A stretch of DNA of 33,303 bases from Acanthamoeba sp. SK_2022b (taxonomy: Eukaryota; Discosea; Longamoebia; Acanthamoebidae): contig JANDJZ010000644.1 of the NCBI GenBank assembly GCA_027943245.1, positions 1 through 33,303 on the forward strand, given 5' to 3'. Positions 16,178 through 24,280 of the stretch are shown here, in pieces. The notes below the pieces were generated by a model. It was not told the origin of the DNA. It saw only the letters and a program-made list of their open reading frames with translations, and made no database searches. A program made the position numbers and the translations under genes. Position 1 is the stretch's first letter. Every line of letters starts with the position of its first letter.

Positions 16178-17482
16178 TCAGTGCAGCGCGTCGCCCTGCT
16201 TCACCGACGTAAACGCCTGCATCAGTTTCACGACGTCGTGCATGCCGATGTTGACCTGGTTGATCACTTCCCCGGCATCGTGGGTCAGCGCCACGCCGCC
16301 GCCGGCCTGCTCTACGCAGGTTGCCATGCCGGCAATCGCCGCCGCCACGCCTTGCTGGATAGACTTGGTCATGCGTTCGATCTCGGTCGCCGCCTTGCGC
16401 GACTGTTCCGCCAGCGTGCGCACTTCGTTGGCGACCACCGCAAAACCGCGCCCGTGCTCACCGGCATGGGCGGCTTCGATCGAGGCGTTAATCGCCAGCA
16501 GGTTAGTTTGGGAGGCGATTTTACGAATGGCTTCGACGATGGTGCCGATCTGCTGAGAACACTTACCGAGCTCGGTGACCACGTCCGAGGTTTCGCGCGC
16601 CGCCGCTTCGACCTGCTGCATGCCTTTCACCGCCTGTTGCACGATGATCGCGCCCTGCGCCGCCTGCCGATCGGTATCGAGCGACAGATGATGCGCGTTG
16701 CGCACCATCTCTTCTTCATGCTGCTGCTGTTGCATCAGCCGGGTGATGTCCTGGGCAATCTTCACCACTTTCACCACCTGGCCTTCGTTGTCGAGGATCG
16801 GGTTATAACTGGCCTCCAGCCATACCCGTTCGCCGCGCCGGTTGAGGCGCTCAAAACGCCCGGTGATGAACTCGCCGCGCGCCAGGCGCTGCCAATGCCG
16901 CCGATAATCGTCGGAAGCGGCGAACTCCGGCGGGCACAGCACCGCATGCGACTGCCCGCACGCCTCTTCCAGCCGATAGCCCATCAGCGCCAGCATATTG
17001 TCGTTGGCGCTGACAATGGTGCCCTGCGGCGTGAAAGCGATCATCGCCATCGATCGATTCAGCGCCGCCAGCAGGCTGCGGTGTTCCTGCGCCTGGGTCA
17101 CTCGCTCGGTCACTTCGCTGGCGATCTTGACGATTTCCACCACCTTACCCTGTTTATTCAGCACCGGCGCGTAGGTGCCCTGCAGCCATACCGCCTCGCC
17201 GTTTTTCGCGATGCGCTTTATGGTGTCCGTGATGGGTTGCCCCTTATTCAGCGTATCCCAATGCTTGCGATATAACGGGCTGGCGACATAGTTCGGATCG
17301 CAGAAAATACGGTGATGCCGGCCAATCACATCATCGCGTTGAAATCCCAGCGTGCTGAGGAAAAGATCGTTGGCGCGCAATACCGTGCCGTCGGGCGAGA
17401 AGACGATCATCGGAACGGCGTGTTCTATCGCGCTCAGCTCGGCGCCTTTGTGGGTAGTTAACTGACTGAATCGTAACAGCAT
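16178..17482 (-). CDS. Soluble PAS-PAS methyl-accepting chemotaxis protein (BdlA-like)
   Basis: A 434-residue sensory protein with no membrane segment and no signal peptide. Residues about 15–130 and 140–250 are two PAS domains, each ending in a similar strand ([13 protein letters not shown] and [13 protein letters not shown]). Residues about 265–425 form a chemoreceptor signalling domain, with the hairpin tip around [20 protein letters not shown] and [19 protein letters not shown]. There is no HAMP domain and no C-terminal NWETF-like tether for CheR. This layout matches BdlA of Pseudomonas aeruginosa, which promotes biofilm dispersal, and related Aer-like receptors. PAS domains may bind haem, flavin or small ligands; I cannot tell which. 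ATG 17482 follows AAGGA. It is monocistronic, with its own terminator. Confidence 0.9.
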   Translation of the reverse strand: MLLRFSQLTTHKGAELSAIEHAVPMIVFSPDGTVLRANDLFLSTLGFQRDDVIGRHHRIFCDPNYVASPLYRKHWDTLNKGQPITDTIKRIAKNGEAVWLQGTYAPVLNKQGKVVEIVKIASEVTERVTQAQEHRSLLAALNRSMAMIAFTPQGTIVSANDNMLALMGYRLEEACGQSHAVLCPPEFAASDDYRRHWQRLARGEFITGRFERLNRRGERVWLEASYNPILDNEGQVVKVVKIAQDITRLMQQQQHEEEMVRNAHHLSLDTDRQAAQGAIIVQQAVKGMQQVEAAARETSDVVTELGKCSQQIGTIVEAIRKIASQTNLLAINASIEAAHAGEHGRGFAVVANEVRTLAEQSRKAATEIERMTKSIQQGVAAAIAGMATCVEQAGGGVALTHDAGEVINQVNIGMHDVVKLMQAFTSVKQGDALH

Positions 17483-17777
17483 AAGGTGTAGTCCTTGTGG
17501 CAGAGGATGGCGCTTTTCTTATTTTTGCCTGGCCACATGCCGCGCCCACACGCAGACGTGCCATCGCGGAAGGAACGGGCAGCGCCGTTCCTTCTGGTTA
17601 TTGCTATTAACCGGATTAAATTTATTTATTCAGTAAAGTAATTATTAGAATTTAAATAAACCAACAGCCTAAGATTTTTATTACTAAACCCGTATTGAGA
17701 ATAACGTAAGTGATGAAAATTGAAAGGTAAAATGCGGATTTTTGTCGGCGCCGGCAGGATAACCGGCGCCGGAAGGG
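17483..17777. other. Intergenic region between the PAS-PAS-MCP gene and rlmF
   Basis: About 295 bases with no supported gene. It contains two perfect inverted repeats: GAAGGAACGG/CCGTTCCTTC (17569–17594, 6-base loop) and CGGCGCCGG/CCGGCGCCG (17746–17771, 8-base loop). The second is just past the rlmF stop and may end that transcript, though no T run follows on the minus strand. An AT-rich stretch (17610–17700) between them could hold the promoter of the sensor gene. Confidence 0.5.
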
Positions 17778-18743
17778 TTAACGCCAGCGTTCGGCTGCCC
17801 AGGCGGCCTGTTGCTCGGCGTTGTGGAAGGTCCAGGCGACGAAGCGGCTGATCTTCTGCCCTTGCGCCATCTCGATGGTGCGTACCTCGGCCGCGCCCGC
17901 CACGTTCAGCGCATGGTAGATGGCCGGCAGCGTGGTGTTTTTCGAGATGAGTGAGGTAAACCACAGGCAGTGGTTGGCCTTGCCGACGCTCTCTTCCACC
18001 ATCTTGCGCACGAAGGCCTCTTCGCCGCCTTCGCACCACAGCTCGTTGTTCTTGCCGCCGAAGTTTTGCACCGGCTTGGCGGCCACTTCCCCTTTGCCCA
18101 ATTTATGCAGCTTGCGGCGGGTGCTGGCGCGCGCTTCCTGCTCGGACGCATGGAACGGCGGGTTGCACAGGGTGGCGTCGAATTTCTCGGCCGCGCCGAT
18201 GATGCCGCTAAAAATCAGCTCAGGCTGTTTTTGCAGCCGCAGACGCACGCTGTTACGCAGCGTCGGGTTCATCTCGACGATCATCTTGGCCGAGTTGAGC
18301 GACACCGGATCGATTTCAGACCCGGTGAAACGCCAGCCGTATTCGCGCAGGCCGACTATCGGGTAGATGCAGTTGGCGCCGACGCCGACGTCGAGGATCG
18401 CCACACCCTTGCCGCGCGGGATCTCACCGCCGTTGCTGGTCGCCAGCAGATCCGCCAGGTGGTGCAGATAATCGGCGCGGCCGGGGATCGGCGGGCACAG
18501 GTAGTCCGCCGGAATATCCCAGTGTTCAATGCCGTAAAAGTGTTGCAACAACGCACGGTTGAGCATTTTCACCGCCGCCGGATCGGCGAAGTCCACCGAG
18601 ACATCGCCCCAGGCGTTCGGCTTCACGAACGGCGCCAGCGCCGGGCAGCTGGCGATCAGCGCCGGGAAGTCGTAGCGCGAACGATGACGGTTGCGCGGAT
18701 GCAGGCCGCTTTTCTGCTGCGGGAAGGTTTTCTTTTTTTCCAC
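17778..18743 (-). CDS. rlmF: 23S rRNA (adenine-1618-N6)-methyltransferase RlmF
   Basis: A 321-residue SAM-dependent methyltransferase that methylates A1618 of 23S rRNA. Family features are [15 protein letters not shown] near the N-terminus, [18 protein letters not shown], the SAM motif I LDVGVGAN at 117–124, and the catalytic NPPF at 194–197, the signature of N6-adenine methylation; [15 protein letters not shown] is near the C-terminus. The start is uncertain. GTG 18743 gives a length close to the 308 residues of E. coli RlmF and has AGAGAG about nine bases upstream; an ATG at 18863 would overlap the divergent flavin reductase gene and add about 40 untypical residues. In E. coli rlmF also lies between ybiO and mcbA. 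Confidence 0.93.
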   Translation of the reverse strand: MEKKKTFPQQKSGLHPRNRHRSRYDFPALIASCPALAPFVKPNAWGDVSVDFADPAAVKMLNRALLQHFYGIEHWDIPADYLCPPIPGRADYLHHLADLLATSNGGEIPRGKGVAILDVGVGANCIYPIVGLREYGWRFTGSEIDPVSLNSAKMIVEMNPTLRNSVRLRLQKQPELIFSGIIGAAEKFDATLCNPPFHASEQEARASTRRKLHKLGKGEVAAKPVQNFGGKNNELWCEGGEEAFVRKMVEESVGKANHCLWFTSLISKNTTLPAIYHALNVAGAAEVRTIEMAQGQKISRFVAWTFHNAEQQAAWAAERWR

Positions 18744-18861
18744 CGTGACGGGCTCTCTTGAAGGTATTTCCGACGCGTAAGATAACACATCCGGCCCGCA
18801 ATGGCGCAGCGGCGGGAAACCCGGCACAATGAAAGCTTCATCGATTGCCACAGGGTCCCCC

Positions 18862-19491
18862 ATGAGCCGTGAATCTCGTTATTATTATGAACCCGCCGCC
18901 GGCCACGGCCTGCCGCACGATCCGCTGAACGCCATCGTCGGCCCGCGCCCCATCGGCTGGATCTCTTCCCGCAGCGCCGCCGGCTTGCGCAATCTGGCGC
19001 CCTACAGCTTTTTCAACTGCTTCAACTATCGTCCGCCCATCATCGGTTTCGCCAGCACCGGCTGGAAAGACAGCGTGGCAAATATCGTGGAAACCGGCGA
19101 GTTCGTTTGGAATCTGGCGACGCGCCCGCTGGCGGAAGCGATGAACAACAGCGCCATCAACCTGCCGCGCGGCGAGGATGAATTCGCCTTCGCCGGCGTC
19201 ACGCCGCTGCCCGGACGCCGGGTCAAAGCCGAGCGCGTGGCCGAAAGCCCGGTGAACTTCGAATGCCGCCTGACCCAGTGCATTCAGCTGCAAACCGCCG
19301 CCGGTGAACAGGTGGAAACCTGGCTGGTATTGGGCGAGGTGGTGGCGGTGCACCTCGATCCGGCGCTGCTGGACGAACACGGCGTCTACCAGACCGCCGC
19401 CGCCGAACCTATCCTGCGCGCCGGCGGCCCGACCGCCTACTATGGCATTTCCGAACAGCACCGTTTCGATCTGGCACGCCCAACGCGCTGA
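18862..19491 (+). CDS. Flavin reductase family protein (FMN-binding split barrel)
   Basis: A 209-residue protein of the flavin-reductase-like split-barrel family. The N-terminal block [20 protein letters not shown] with [20 protein letters not shown] is the typical flavin-binding region, and [15 protein letters not shown] and VNFECRL also match. Members bind FMN or FAD and reduce it or serve as diffusible-flavin oxidoreductases; the physiological substrate is unknown. ATG 18862 begins right at the conserved region; the frame is open from 18829. It is divergent from rlmF and absent from this position in E. coli, so it is an accessory insertion in the backbone. Confidence 0.86.
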   Translation: MSRESRYYYEPAAGHGLPHDPLNAIVGPRPIGWISSRSAAGLRNLAPYSFFNCFNYRPPIIGFASTGWKDSVANIVETGEFVWNLATRPLAEAMNNSAINLPRGEDEFAFAGVTPLPGRRVKAERVAESPVNFECRLTQCIQLQTAAGEQVETWLVLGEVVAVHLDPALLDEHGVYQTAAAEPILRAGGPTAYYGISEQHRFDLARPTR

Positions 19492-19658
19492 TCGTCTCCC
19501 CCGTTTAGGCAGAAGATGAACGGGGGAATAAACAATCAAAAAATCTGAACAAAACCATCAATACTCTCCGATTTCATCCCGCCTGTCACTGCGCAATAAT
19601 CTTCCCATCGAAAGGCAACCCCCTTTCTCCCTAATTCACTTTGACAGGAATGACGAAC

Positions 19659-19919
19659 ATGAAAACCATCAAAACTTTTGCTGCTGCTATCGCCCTGGCC
19701 ACCGTTTCTTTCACTACTTTCGCCGCTGAGCACGTCAGCGCCCAGGATGCCGCCCAATTCGAAAAAGCCGGCGTGATCGTCGCCAGCGGTGCGACCGACC
19801 TGAGCAGCCTGAAGTCGCAGCTGGCCGCCAAAGCCGATGCGGCAGGCGCCAAGGCCTTCACCATCACCTCCACCAGCGGTAACAACCTGATGCACGCCAC
19901 CGCGGTTATCTACAAATAA
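19659..19919 (+). CDS. Small periplasmic YdgH/BhsA/McbA-like protein (DUF1471)
   Basis: An 86-residue secreted protein, exactly the length of E. coli McbA. The signal peptide is MKTIKTFAAAIALATVSFTT ending in FA, giving a mature start AEHVSA. The DUF1471 pattern follows: a GVIVASGATDLSSLKSQLAA stretch, AKAFTITSTSGNN, and the terminal HATAVIYK. Family members (BhsA, McbA, YdgH, YhcN) influence biofilm, stress and acid responses. The position near rlmF matches E. coli mcbA (ybiM), so it is probably orthologous. ATG 19659 has AGGA nine bases upstream and is preferred over ATG 19650, which directly abuts the AGGA. A strong terminator follows. Confidence 0.9.
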   Translation: MKTIKTFAAAIALATVSFTTFAAEHVSAQDAAQFEKAGVIVASGATDLSSLKSQLAAKADAAGAKAFTITSTSGNNLMHATAVIYK

Positions 19920-19940
19920 TCACCGCCCCAGACGTCAAAA

Positions 19941-19974
19941 AGCCCGCCGGCTATCACCCCGGCGGGCTTTTTTT
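19941..19974 (+). terminator. Terminator of the McbA-like gene
   Basis: AGCCCGCCGG (19941–19950) and CCGGCGGGCT (19959–19968) form a perfect 10-base stem with an 8-base loop, followed by seven T. A run of A upstream lets it act also for the convergent lipoprotein gene. Confidence 0.92.
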
Positions 19975-19987
19975 ATGTTCGCGTACG

Positions 19988-20404
19988 TCAGCGCTGAATG
20001 GGTACGACAGCGAGTTTATTACCATCCGCTTTATCAGCAACCACTGTAAATTCAGTCCAATATTTGCGCGGCGCCTCATTTGACGCATTGCCGACCGTCG
20101 CAATCTCAACCGAATAGCTATGCCCAATCTGGAACCCGCCGAAAGCCTCCGTCAGGCATTCGCCTGGCATGACCGCTATCGGTTGCTGACCTGGCGCAAC
20201 CGAAGTGGACCATTCCGCCTTCCCGCCGGCCCCCGGTTGATAAATTCCGATGCCCACCAGCTCGCGTTTTCCGGCAATATCGTCCGGCACGCTAACGCAT
20301 ACGCGATTATTTTTAACGCTGACGTTTGCCGGATAGAACCAGGGACGCTCCTGCACACAGCCGCTCAGTAATACCAGCGCCAATAAAAAAGTCAGTTTTT
20401 TCAT
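19988..20404 (-). CDS. Small lipoprotein, possible T6SS-immunity-like periplasmic lipoprotein
   Basis: A 138-residue lipoprotein. The signal peptide ends in the lipobox LSGC with Cys16; Val at +2 predicts outer-membrane sorting. The mature part (about 120 residues) has PWFYPANVSVKNNRVCVSVP, then a Gly-rich middle and a C-terminal EFTVVADKADGNKLAVVP. This 'NVSVKNNRVCVSVP' layout resembles the family that public annotations call putative T6SS immunity periplasmic lipoproteins; that is from memory and moderate. No effector or secretion gene is adjacent. ATG 20404 follows TAAGG at 8 bases. A decayed copy of its 3' end lies directly upstream (20462–20530), so it arose in a tandem array. Confidence 0.78.
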   Translation of the reverse strand: MKKLTFLLALVLLSGCVQERPWFYPANVSVKNNRVCVSVPDDIAGKRELVGIGIYQPGAGGKAEWSTSVAPGQQPIAVMPGECLTEAFGGFQIGHSYSVEIATVGNASNEAPRKYWTEFTVVADKADGNKLAVVPIQR

Positions 20405-20461
20405 TTCATTGCCTTAGGGTTACGCGGCTCTTGGATGAACAACCGTAACACGGTTTCATCG

Positions 20462-20530
20462 TTAGCGCCGAACAGGCAAGACAGCGAGTTTCTTACTGTC
20501 CGCTTCTTCAGCACCCTACGCGTAAACGAA
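20462..20530 (-). pseudogene. Truncated relic of a second lipoprotein gene (3' end only)
   Basis: Read on the minus strand, the last 16 codons before a TAA stop at 20462–20464 encode AEEADSKKLAVLPVRR, which aligns with ADKADGNKLAVVPIQR at the end of the intact lipoprotein. DNA identity extends across the stop codon, for example the shared GACAGCGAGTTT. A stop codon (TAG, plus-strand CTA 20516–20518) interrupts the frame just upstream, and similarity fades beyond about 20530. No start, signal peptide or lipobox remains. It is best read as a remnant of a tandem paralogue. The upstream limit is approximate. Confidence 0.72.
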
Positions 20531-20557
20531 CCGGACAATGCTGCCGAAAACGGGTAG

Positions 20558-20580
20558 AAACCCCGTATTTAATGGGGTTT
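20558..20580. terminator. Weak hairpin upstream of the carbonic anhydrase gene
   Basis: AAACCCC (20558–20564) and GGGGTTT (20574–20580) form a 7-base stem with a 9-base AT-rich loop. It may be a leftover terminator of the decayed lipoprotein array or part of the carbonic anhydrase leader. No long T run follows. Confidence 0.4.
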
Positions 20581-20680
20581 GCAGGGGGGATGAGCACACA
20601 TTTTTTTACCACCCCATTGCTGGACTAACGGGAGAGGATGATTATCATGTTACGCAGACTACAGATGCAGAGAGCGTTGT

Positions 20681-21316
20681 ATGCAACATATTATTGAAGG
20701 TTTCCTCAGTTTCCAGAAAGAGATTTTCCCGCAGCGTAAGGAACTCTTTCGCAGCCTGGCCTCCAGCCAAAATCCTAAAGCGCTATTTATCTCCTGTTCT
20801 GACAGCCGCCTGGTGCCCGAGCTGGTGACGCAGCAAGAGCCTGGGCAACTGTTCGTTATCCGCAACGCCGGTAACATCGTCCCTTCCTTTGGCCCGGAGC
20901 CGGGTGGGGTTTCTGCGACTATCGAATACGCGGTGGTGGCGCTGGGCGTGACTGATATCGTGATTTGTGGCCACTCGAACTGTGGCGCCATGAAGGCTAT
21001 CGCGTCCTGTCAATGCCTCGACCCTATGCCTGCCGTTGCCCACTGGCTGCACTACGCGGATGCGGCCAAAGCGGTGGTCGAGAAGAAAACCTGGAATAGC
21101 GAAACAGACAAAGTTAACGCTATGGTGGAAGAGAACGTTATCGCCCAGCTAAATAATATCAAAACCCACCCTTCTGTTGCGGTGGGTCTGCGCAACAGCG
21201 GGCTGCGCCTGCACGGCTGGGTGTACGACATCGAAAGCGGCGAAATTCGTACGCTGGACAGAAACACCAAGAGCTTCGTGTCCCTCGCCGATAATCCCGA
21301 CGTCTATTTCGAATAA
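20681..21316 (+). CDS. Beta-class carbonic anhydrase, CynT type
   Basis: A 211-residue beta carbonic anhydrase. Zinc and catalytic residues are in place: Cys39, Asp41 and Arg43 in [10 protein letters not shown], and His98 and Cys101 in CGHSNCGAM. Sequence blocks ([10 protein letters not shown] near the start, [45 protein letters not shown]) resemble E. coli CynT more than Can. The enzyme interconverts CO2 and bicarbonate in the cytoplasm. In E. coli cynT lies beside cynS and cynR for cyanate use; neither is present here, so the role is probably general bicarbonate supply. The ribosome site is weak (GAGAG). A strong terminator follows. Confidence 0.93.
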   Translation: MQHIIEGFLSFQKEIFPQRKELFRSLASSQNPKALFISCSDSRLVPELVTQQEPGQLFVIRNAGNIVPSFGPEPGGVSATIEYAVVALGVTDIVICGHSNCGAMKAIASCQCLDPMPAVAHWLHYADAAKAVVEKKTWNSETDKVNAMVEENVIAQLNNIKTHPSVAVGLRNSGLRLHGWVYDIESGEIRTLDRNTKSFVSLADNPDVYFE

Positions 21317-21340
21317 AATAACGCCCGGTTTTAATCATTA

Positions 21341-21372
21341 AATAAAATCCACGCTGCCGCGTGGATTTTATT
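21341..21372. terminator. Bidirectional terminator between carbonic anhydrase and M3 peptidase genes
   Basis: AATAAAATCCACGC (21341–21354) and GCGTGGATTTTATT (21359–21372) are a perfect 14-base inverted repeat with a TGCC loop. The AT-rich ends supply a U-rich tract on both strands for the two convergent genes. Confidence 0.9.
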
Positions 21373-21379
21373 GTCAGCC

Positions 21380-23236
21380 TTAAACCAAACGCGCCTCTAT
21401 CGCCGCGGCGAAGTCGCGGCACATCCGTTCGTCACCGTCGGCGTTATCCGCCAATACCGTCTCGCCGTCCACCACCCGAATGTGCGCCTCCAAATCGAAA
21501 TCCGCCGGCGGCTGCGGGCGCGCGGCGGCGGCGGCCATCGTCTGCTGCGCCTCGCGCCACGCCTGCGCCACCGTCTGGTTACAGGCCTGCGCCAGAGAGC
21601 CCGGGTTGAACCCTTCGCCGGTCAGGCTGCGCAGCGTGTCGTCATGGCTGACGCTGTTGCCCGGCAACCAGTAGTGTTGCGCCAGATCCGGGCCGATGGC
21701 CGGGTTGTCCGTCAGGTAACCATCGCGCTGCAGGAAGAACTGGCGGGTTTGTTCCACCGCCATCATCGCCAGCAGATAGCCCTGGTAAGAGCAGGCGGAC
21801 TCCAGCGACAGCAGATGCGGGATCGCCAGCGTCGGGCGCGGGCTGCCGCTGATGCCGAGGATCTTTTGCTCGACCTCGCGCGCCAGCGCGGTGATAGCTT
21901 CCGGCGTGCGCTGCTCATCATCCCACTGATACAGCGCCCACTCGAAGTACGGCACCAGCAGGATATGGCGTTCGTTGAACGCGCGCATCGGCTGGCGCGC
22001 CGCGATGCCGGCTTCGATCAGCGCATCGGGCACCGCTTCGCCGGCGGCGTTTTTCGCATAGCGTTTCAACCAGTCGGCGTCGTCCAGCAGGCTGTCGCAG
22101 AACATCGACTGGGTTTCGGCATAGGCCATCGAGGTCGGCGGGAACTCCTGCGAGAAGCACGGCGCATTCTGGCGAATGTTGGCGAAATGCGCCGCGTGGC
22201 CGCCCTCGTGGAACAGGGTGTTGAGCCCGTAAGCGCCGCTGCCCACCTGCCCCGGCTGCGCCAGGCTGGTGAAGTTGATGCGCGCCGGTACCCATTCCCC
22301 CTGGCGCACAAACGGCGGCACCGGGCCGTGCATAAAGCCGTTCTCATACTTGCCTTTGCGCACCAGCAGATCGAGATTCATCTCGGCGCCGCCAAAGCCG
22401 ATGTGCAGGCGTTTGAAGCTGTCGACCCAGCGTTCCAGCGAACGCGAAAACGGGAAGTAAGGATCCAGTTGGCGGGTGACGTCGCCGGCGCTGGCGAAGC
22501 GCACGTTCCACGGCTCCAGCGCCTGGCTGCCCTTGTCGGCCGCCAGCTGTTGCAGGCTGCGCGCGTTGGCCTCGCGGGTTTCCCGCTCGAAGCGATCCAG
22601 AATGGCGAACAGCTGCTCCGGCGTCATGCGCTCGGTTTTGTTCACCTTGTAGTCGAAATAGTTGCGATAGCCCATCTGGCGCGCAAAGCGGTTGCGCAGG
22701 CCAATCAGCTCCGGCAGGCCGTTATGCAGCAGCCATTGCTCCAGGTCGCGCAGCGCCTGCTGCGAGCTGCGGCGGTAGTCTTCGTTCGGGTTGGTCGCCT
22801 GGTTGGTCAACAGCTCGCCGAGCGAGGCCGCCACCCGCTGGCCGTCGGCGTTCAGGTGCGTGACCTGATAGCCCTTGCGGCGCGAGTAGAGATCGGATTC
22901 GGCATGGATGATCTGATCCAACAACGCCTGCGCCTGCGGATCTTCAATGGCGTTACAGTCGAAGAAACGCAGCCAGCCTTGCAGGCCGTGGATCAGCGCA
23001 TCGCGCTGCGCCTCCTGCGGCAGCGTTTCCAATCCGGCCAGCAGATTGCGGATCTCCGCCAGCCGGCGCGGTTCGGCGATAAAGCGCTTATAGGCGCTTT
23101 CCACGGCGGAAAAGCGCGCCGACACGTCTTCACCGCCGGTGCCCATGTAGTTTTGCCAGAACAGCTCTTCTTTGGCGCGGTGTACGTCGAGGTAATCCTG
23201 GTTCAATTGATTGAAGTAATCGAGAGCCTGTTGCAT
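21380..23236 (-). CDS. M3-family metallopeptidase (oligoendopeptidase-like)
   Basis: A 618-residue zinc peptidase. The catalytic motif HEGGH is at residues 343–347 in NTLFHEGGHAAHFAN, with the downstream helix MAYAETQSMFCDSLL supplying the third zinc ligand (Glu), the M3 arrangement. There is no signal peptide, so it should act on short peptides in the cytoplasm. The N-terminal part is helical, beginning MQQALDYFNQLNQDYLDVHRA. The frame is open to 23509, but the extra 91 residues are Arg/Pro-rich and overlap the neighbouring gene; ATG 23236 with AAGGA is the true start. It lies 46 bases after ybiB and may be co-transcribed. E. coli has no copy here. Confidence 0.88.
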   Translation of the reverse strand: MQQALDYFNQLNQDYLDVHRAKEELFWQNYMGTGGEDVSARFSAVESAYKRFIAEPRRLAEIRNLLAGLETLPQEAQRDALIHGLQGWLRFFDCNAIEDPQAQALLDQIIHAESDLYSRRKGYQVTHLNADGQRVAASLGELLTNQATNPNEDYRRSSQQALRDLEQWLLHNGLPELIGLRNRFARQMGYRNYFDYKVNKTERMTPEQLFAILDRFERETREANARSLQQLAADKGSQALEPWNVRFASAGDVTRQLDPYFPFSRSLERWVDSFKRLHIGFGGAEMNLDLLVRKGKYENGFMHGPVPPFVRQGEWVPARINFTSLAQPGQVGSGAYGLNTLFHEGGHAAHFANIRQNAPCFSQEFPPTSMAYAETQSMFCDSLLDDADWLKRYAKNAAGEAVPDALIEAGIAARQPMRAFNERHILLVPYFEWALYQWDDEQRTPEAITALAREVEQKILGISGSPRPTLAIPHLLSLESACSYQGYLLAMMAVEQTRQFFLQRDGYLTDNPAIGPDLAQHYWLPGNSVSHDDTLRSLTGEGFNPGSLAQACNQTVAQAWREAQQTMAAAAARPQPPADFDLEAHIRVVDGETVLADNADGDERMCRDFAAAIEARLV

Positions 23237-23282
23237 AACCGTCCTTCTCAGCCGATGAGGAAATATCCCAGTATAGTCGCGC

Positions 23283-24242
23283 TCAGGCCTGATGCAGGCG
23301 CTGCAGCCCCTGTTCCAGCGTCTCGCTCTCGCCGGCGGCCACCAGGCAACAGGCGATCTGCTGCTGAATGGCCTGCGGGATCGCCACCTCGCCCGCCAGG
23401 CAGCGCTCGGTCCAGCGCGCGGTGGTTTCCGCGTCTTTCGCCGCCGGCAACGTCGGCGTTTCATCCTGCAAGGTGCGCTCCAGCAACACGCGCTGTTCGC
23501 CGCCGGCAATATAATGAATCTGCGGGCAGCGCAGCGGGTTGGCGTAGGCCTCGCCTTCGGTGCCGTGCATCAACAGCCCGCGGGCGCCGATCTGGCGGAA
23601 AAACGACGCCACCCGGCCGACATACTCCGGGTGTGAGACGCTGGCGAGGCGCAGCGTATCCTGTTCGCCGAACGGCGTCGCCAGCTTGGCCAGCGTATGG
23701 GCGCTGTTGCGCACCCCCATGCGCCAACGCAACCCGAGCTGCCGCGCCAGCGGCGTCGACAGCGTGGAAACCGGCATGAATACCGCCTCGCCGTTATCGA
23801 GACGCTGCTGGGCGTGAGCGGCCTGTTCCGACCACGGCAGCCCCAGGGCGCGAAAAATCTCGGCGCTGGTCACGCGGGTACTGTCGTCCAGCACGCCGTG
23901 CACCACCACCGGCAGGCCCACTTTCGCGAGCAGCAGCGCCAGCAGCGGCGTCAGGTTGGCCTGCTTGCGCGCGCCGTTGTAGCTCGGCACCACCACCGGC
24001 AGCGGCCGCCCCTGCGGCGCCTGCAGCGGCAACACCTGCTGCTGCATCGCCTGGTAGAAGCCCAGCATCTCCTCTTCGGCCTCACCCTTGATGCGCAGCG
24101 CGATCAGAATGCCGCCCAGCTCCAGCTCGGGGACCGCCCCGGCCAGCATCGCCTGATACAGCTCAAAAGCGGTCTGCCGGTCCAGGTCGCGCGCATGATT
24201 TTTGCCGCGGCCTATTTCTTTGATAATTTTGGTGTAATCCAT
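23283..24242 (-). CDS. ybiB: YbiB, TrpD2-family (phosphoribosyltransferase-like) protein
   Basis: A 319-residue protein matching E. coli YbiB (320 residues). It has the anthranilate-phosphoribosyltransferase fold: DYTKIIKEIGRGKNHARDLD at the N-terminus, LGGILIALRIKGE, PSYNGARKQANLTPLLALLL, RMGVRNSAHTLAKL and LLMHGTEGEAYANP. The TrpD2 group is reported to bind nucleic acid rather than catalyse tryptophan synthesis, and E. coli YbiB is linked to the LexA/SOS-regulated dinG–ybiB locus; dinG is not next to it here. ATG 24242 follows GGGGAA at nine bases; an upstream in-frame ATG at 24263 is less likely. It probably shares a transcript with the MFS and PaiB-like genes upstream. Confidence 0.93.
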   Translation of the reverse strand: MDYTKIIKEIGRGKNHARDLDRQTAFELYQAMLAGAVPELELGGILIALRIKGEAEEEMLGFYQAMQQQVLPLQAPQGRPLPVVVPSYNGARKQANLTPLLALLLAKVGLPVVVHGVLDDSTRVTSAEIFRALGLPWSEQAAHAQQRLDNGEAVFMPVSTLSTPLARQLGLRWRMGVRNSAHTLAKLATPFGEQDTLRLASVSHPEYVGRVASFFRQIGARGLLMHGTEGEAYANPLRCPQIHYIAGGEQRVLLERTLQDETPTLPAAKDAETTARWTERCLAGEVAIPQAIQQQIACCLVAAGESETLEQGLQRLHQA

Positions 24243-24280
24243 CCGAAGGTTCCCCTTGCTCACTCTTCGGTTAGCATACC

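Noticed and set aside
18744..18863. N-terminal extension of RlmF to ATG 18863
   Set aside because: It would overlap the divergent flavin reductase start and adds residues unlike the family; GTG 18743 gives near-normal length. The choice is not certain.
23237..23509. N-terminal extension of the M3 peptidase frame
   Set aside because: The added residues are Arg/Ala/Pro-rich, overlap the ybiB gene in another frame, and a good ribosome site exists at the internal ATG 23236.
21371..23779. Long plus-strand open frame of 802 codons opposite the M3 peptidase and ybiB genes
   Set aside because: It is an antisense shadow of two well-supported genes. Its product is Arg/Gln/Val-rich with no recognisable domain, as expected from high-GC antisense frames.
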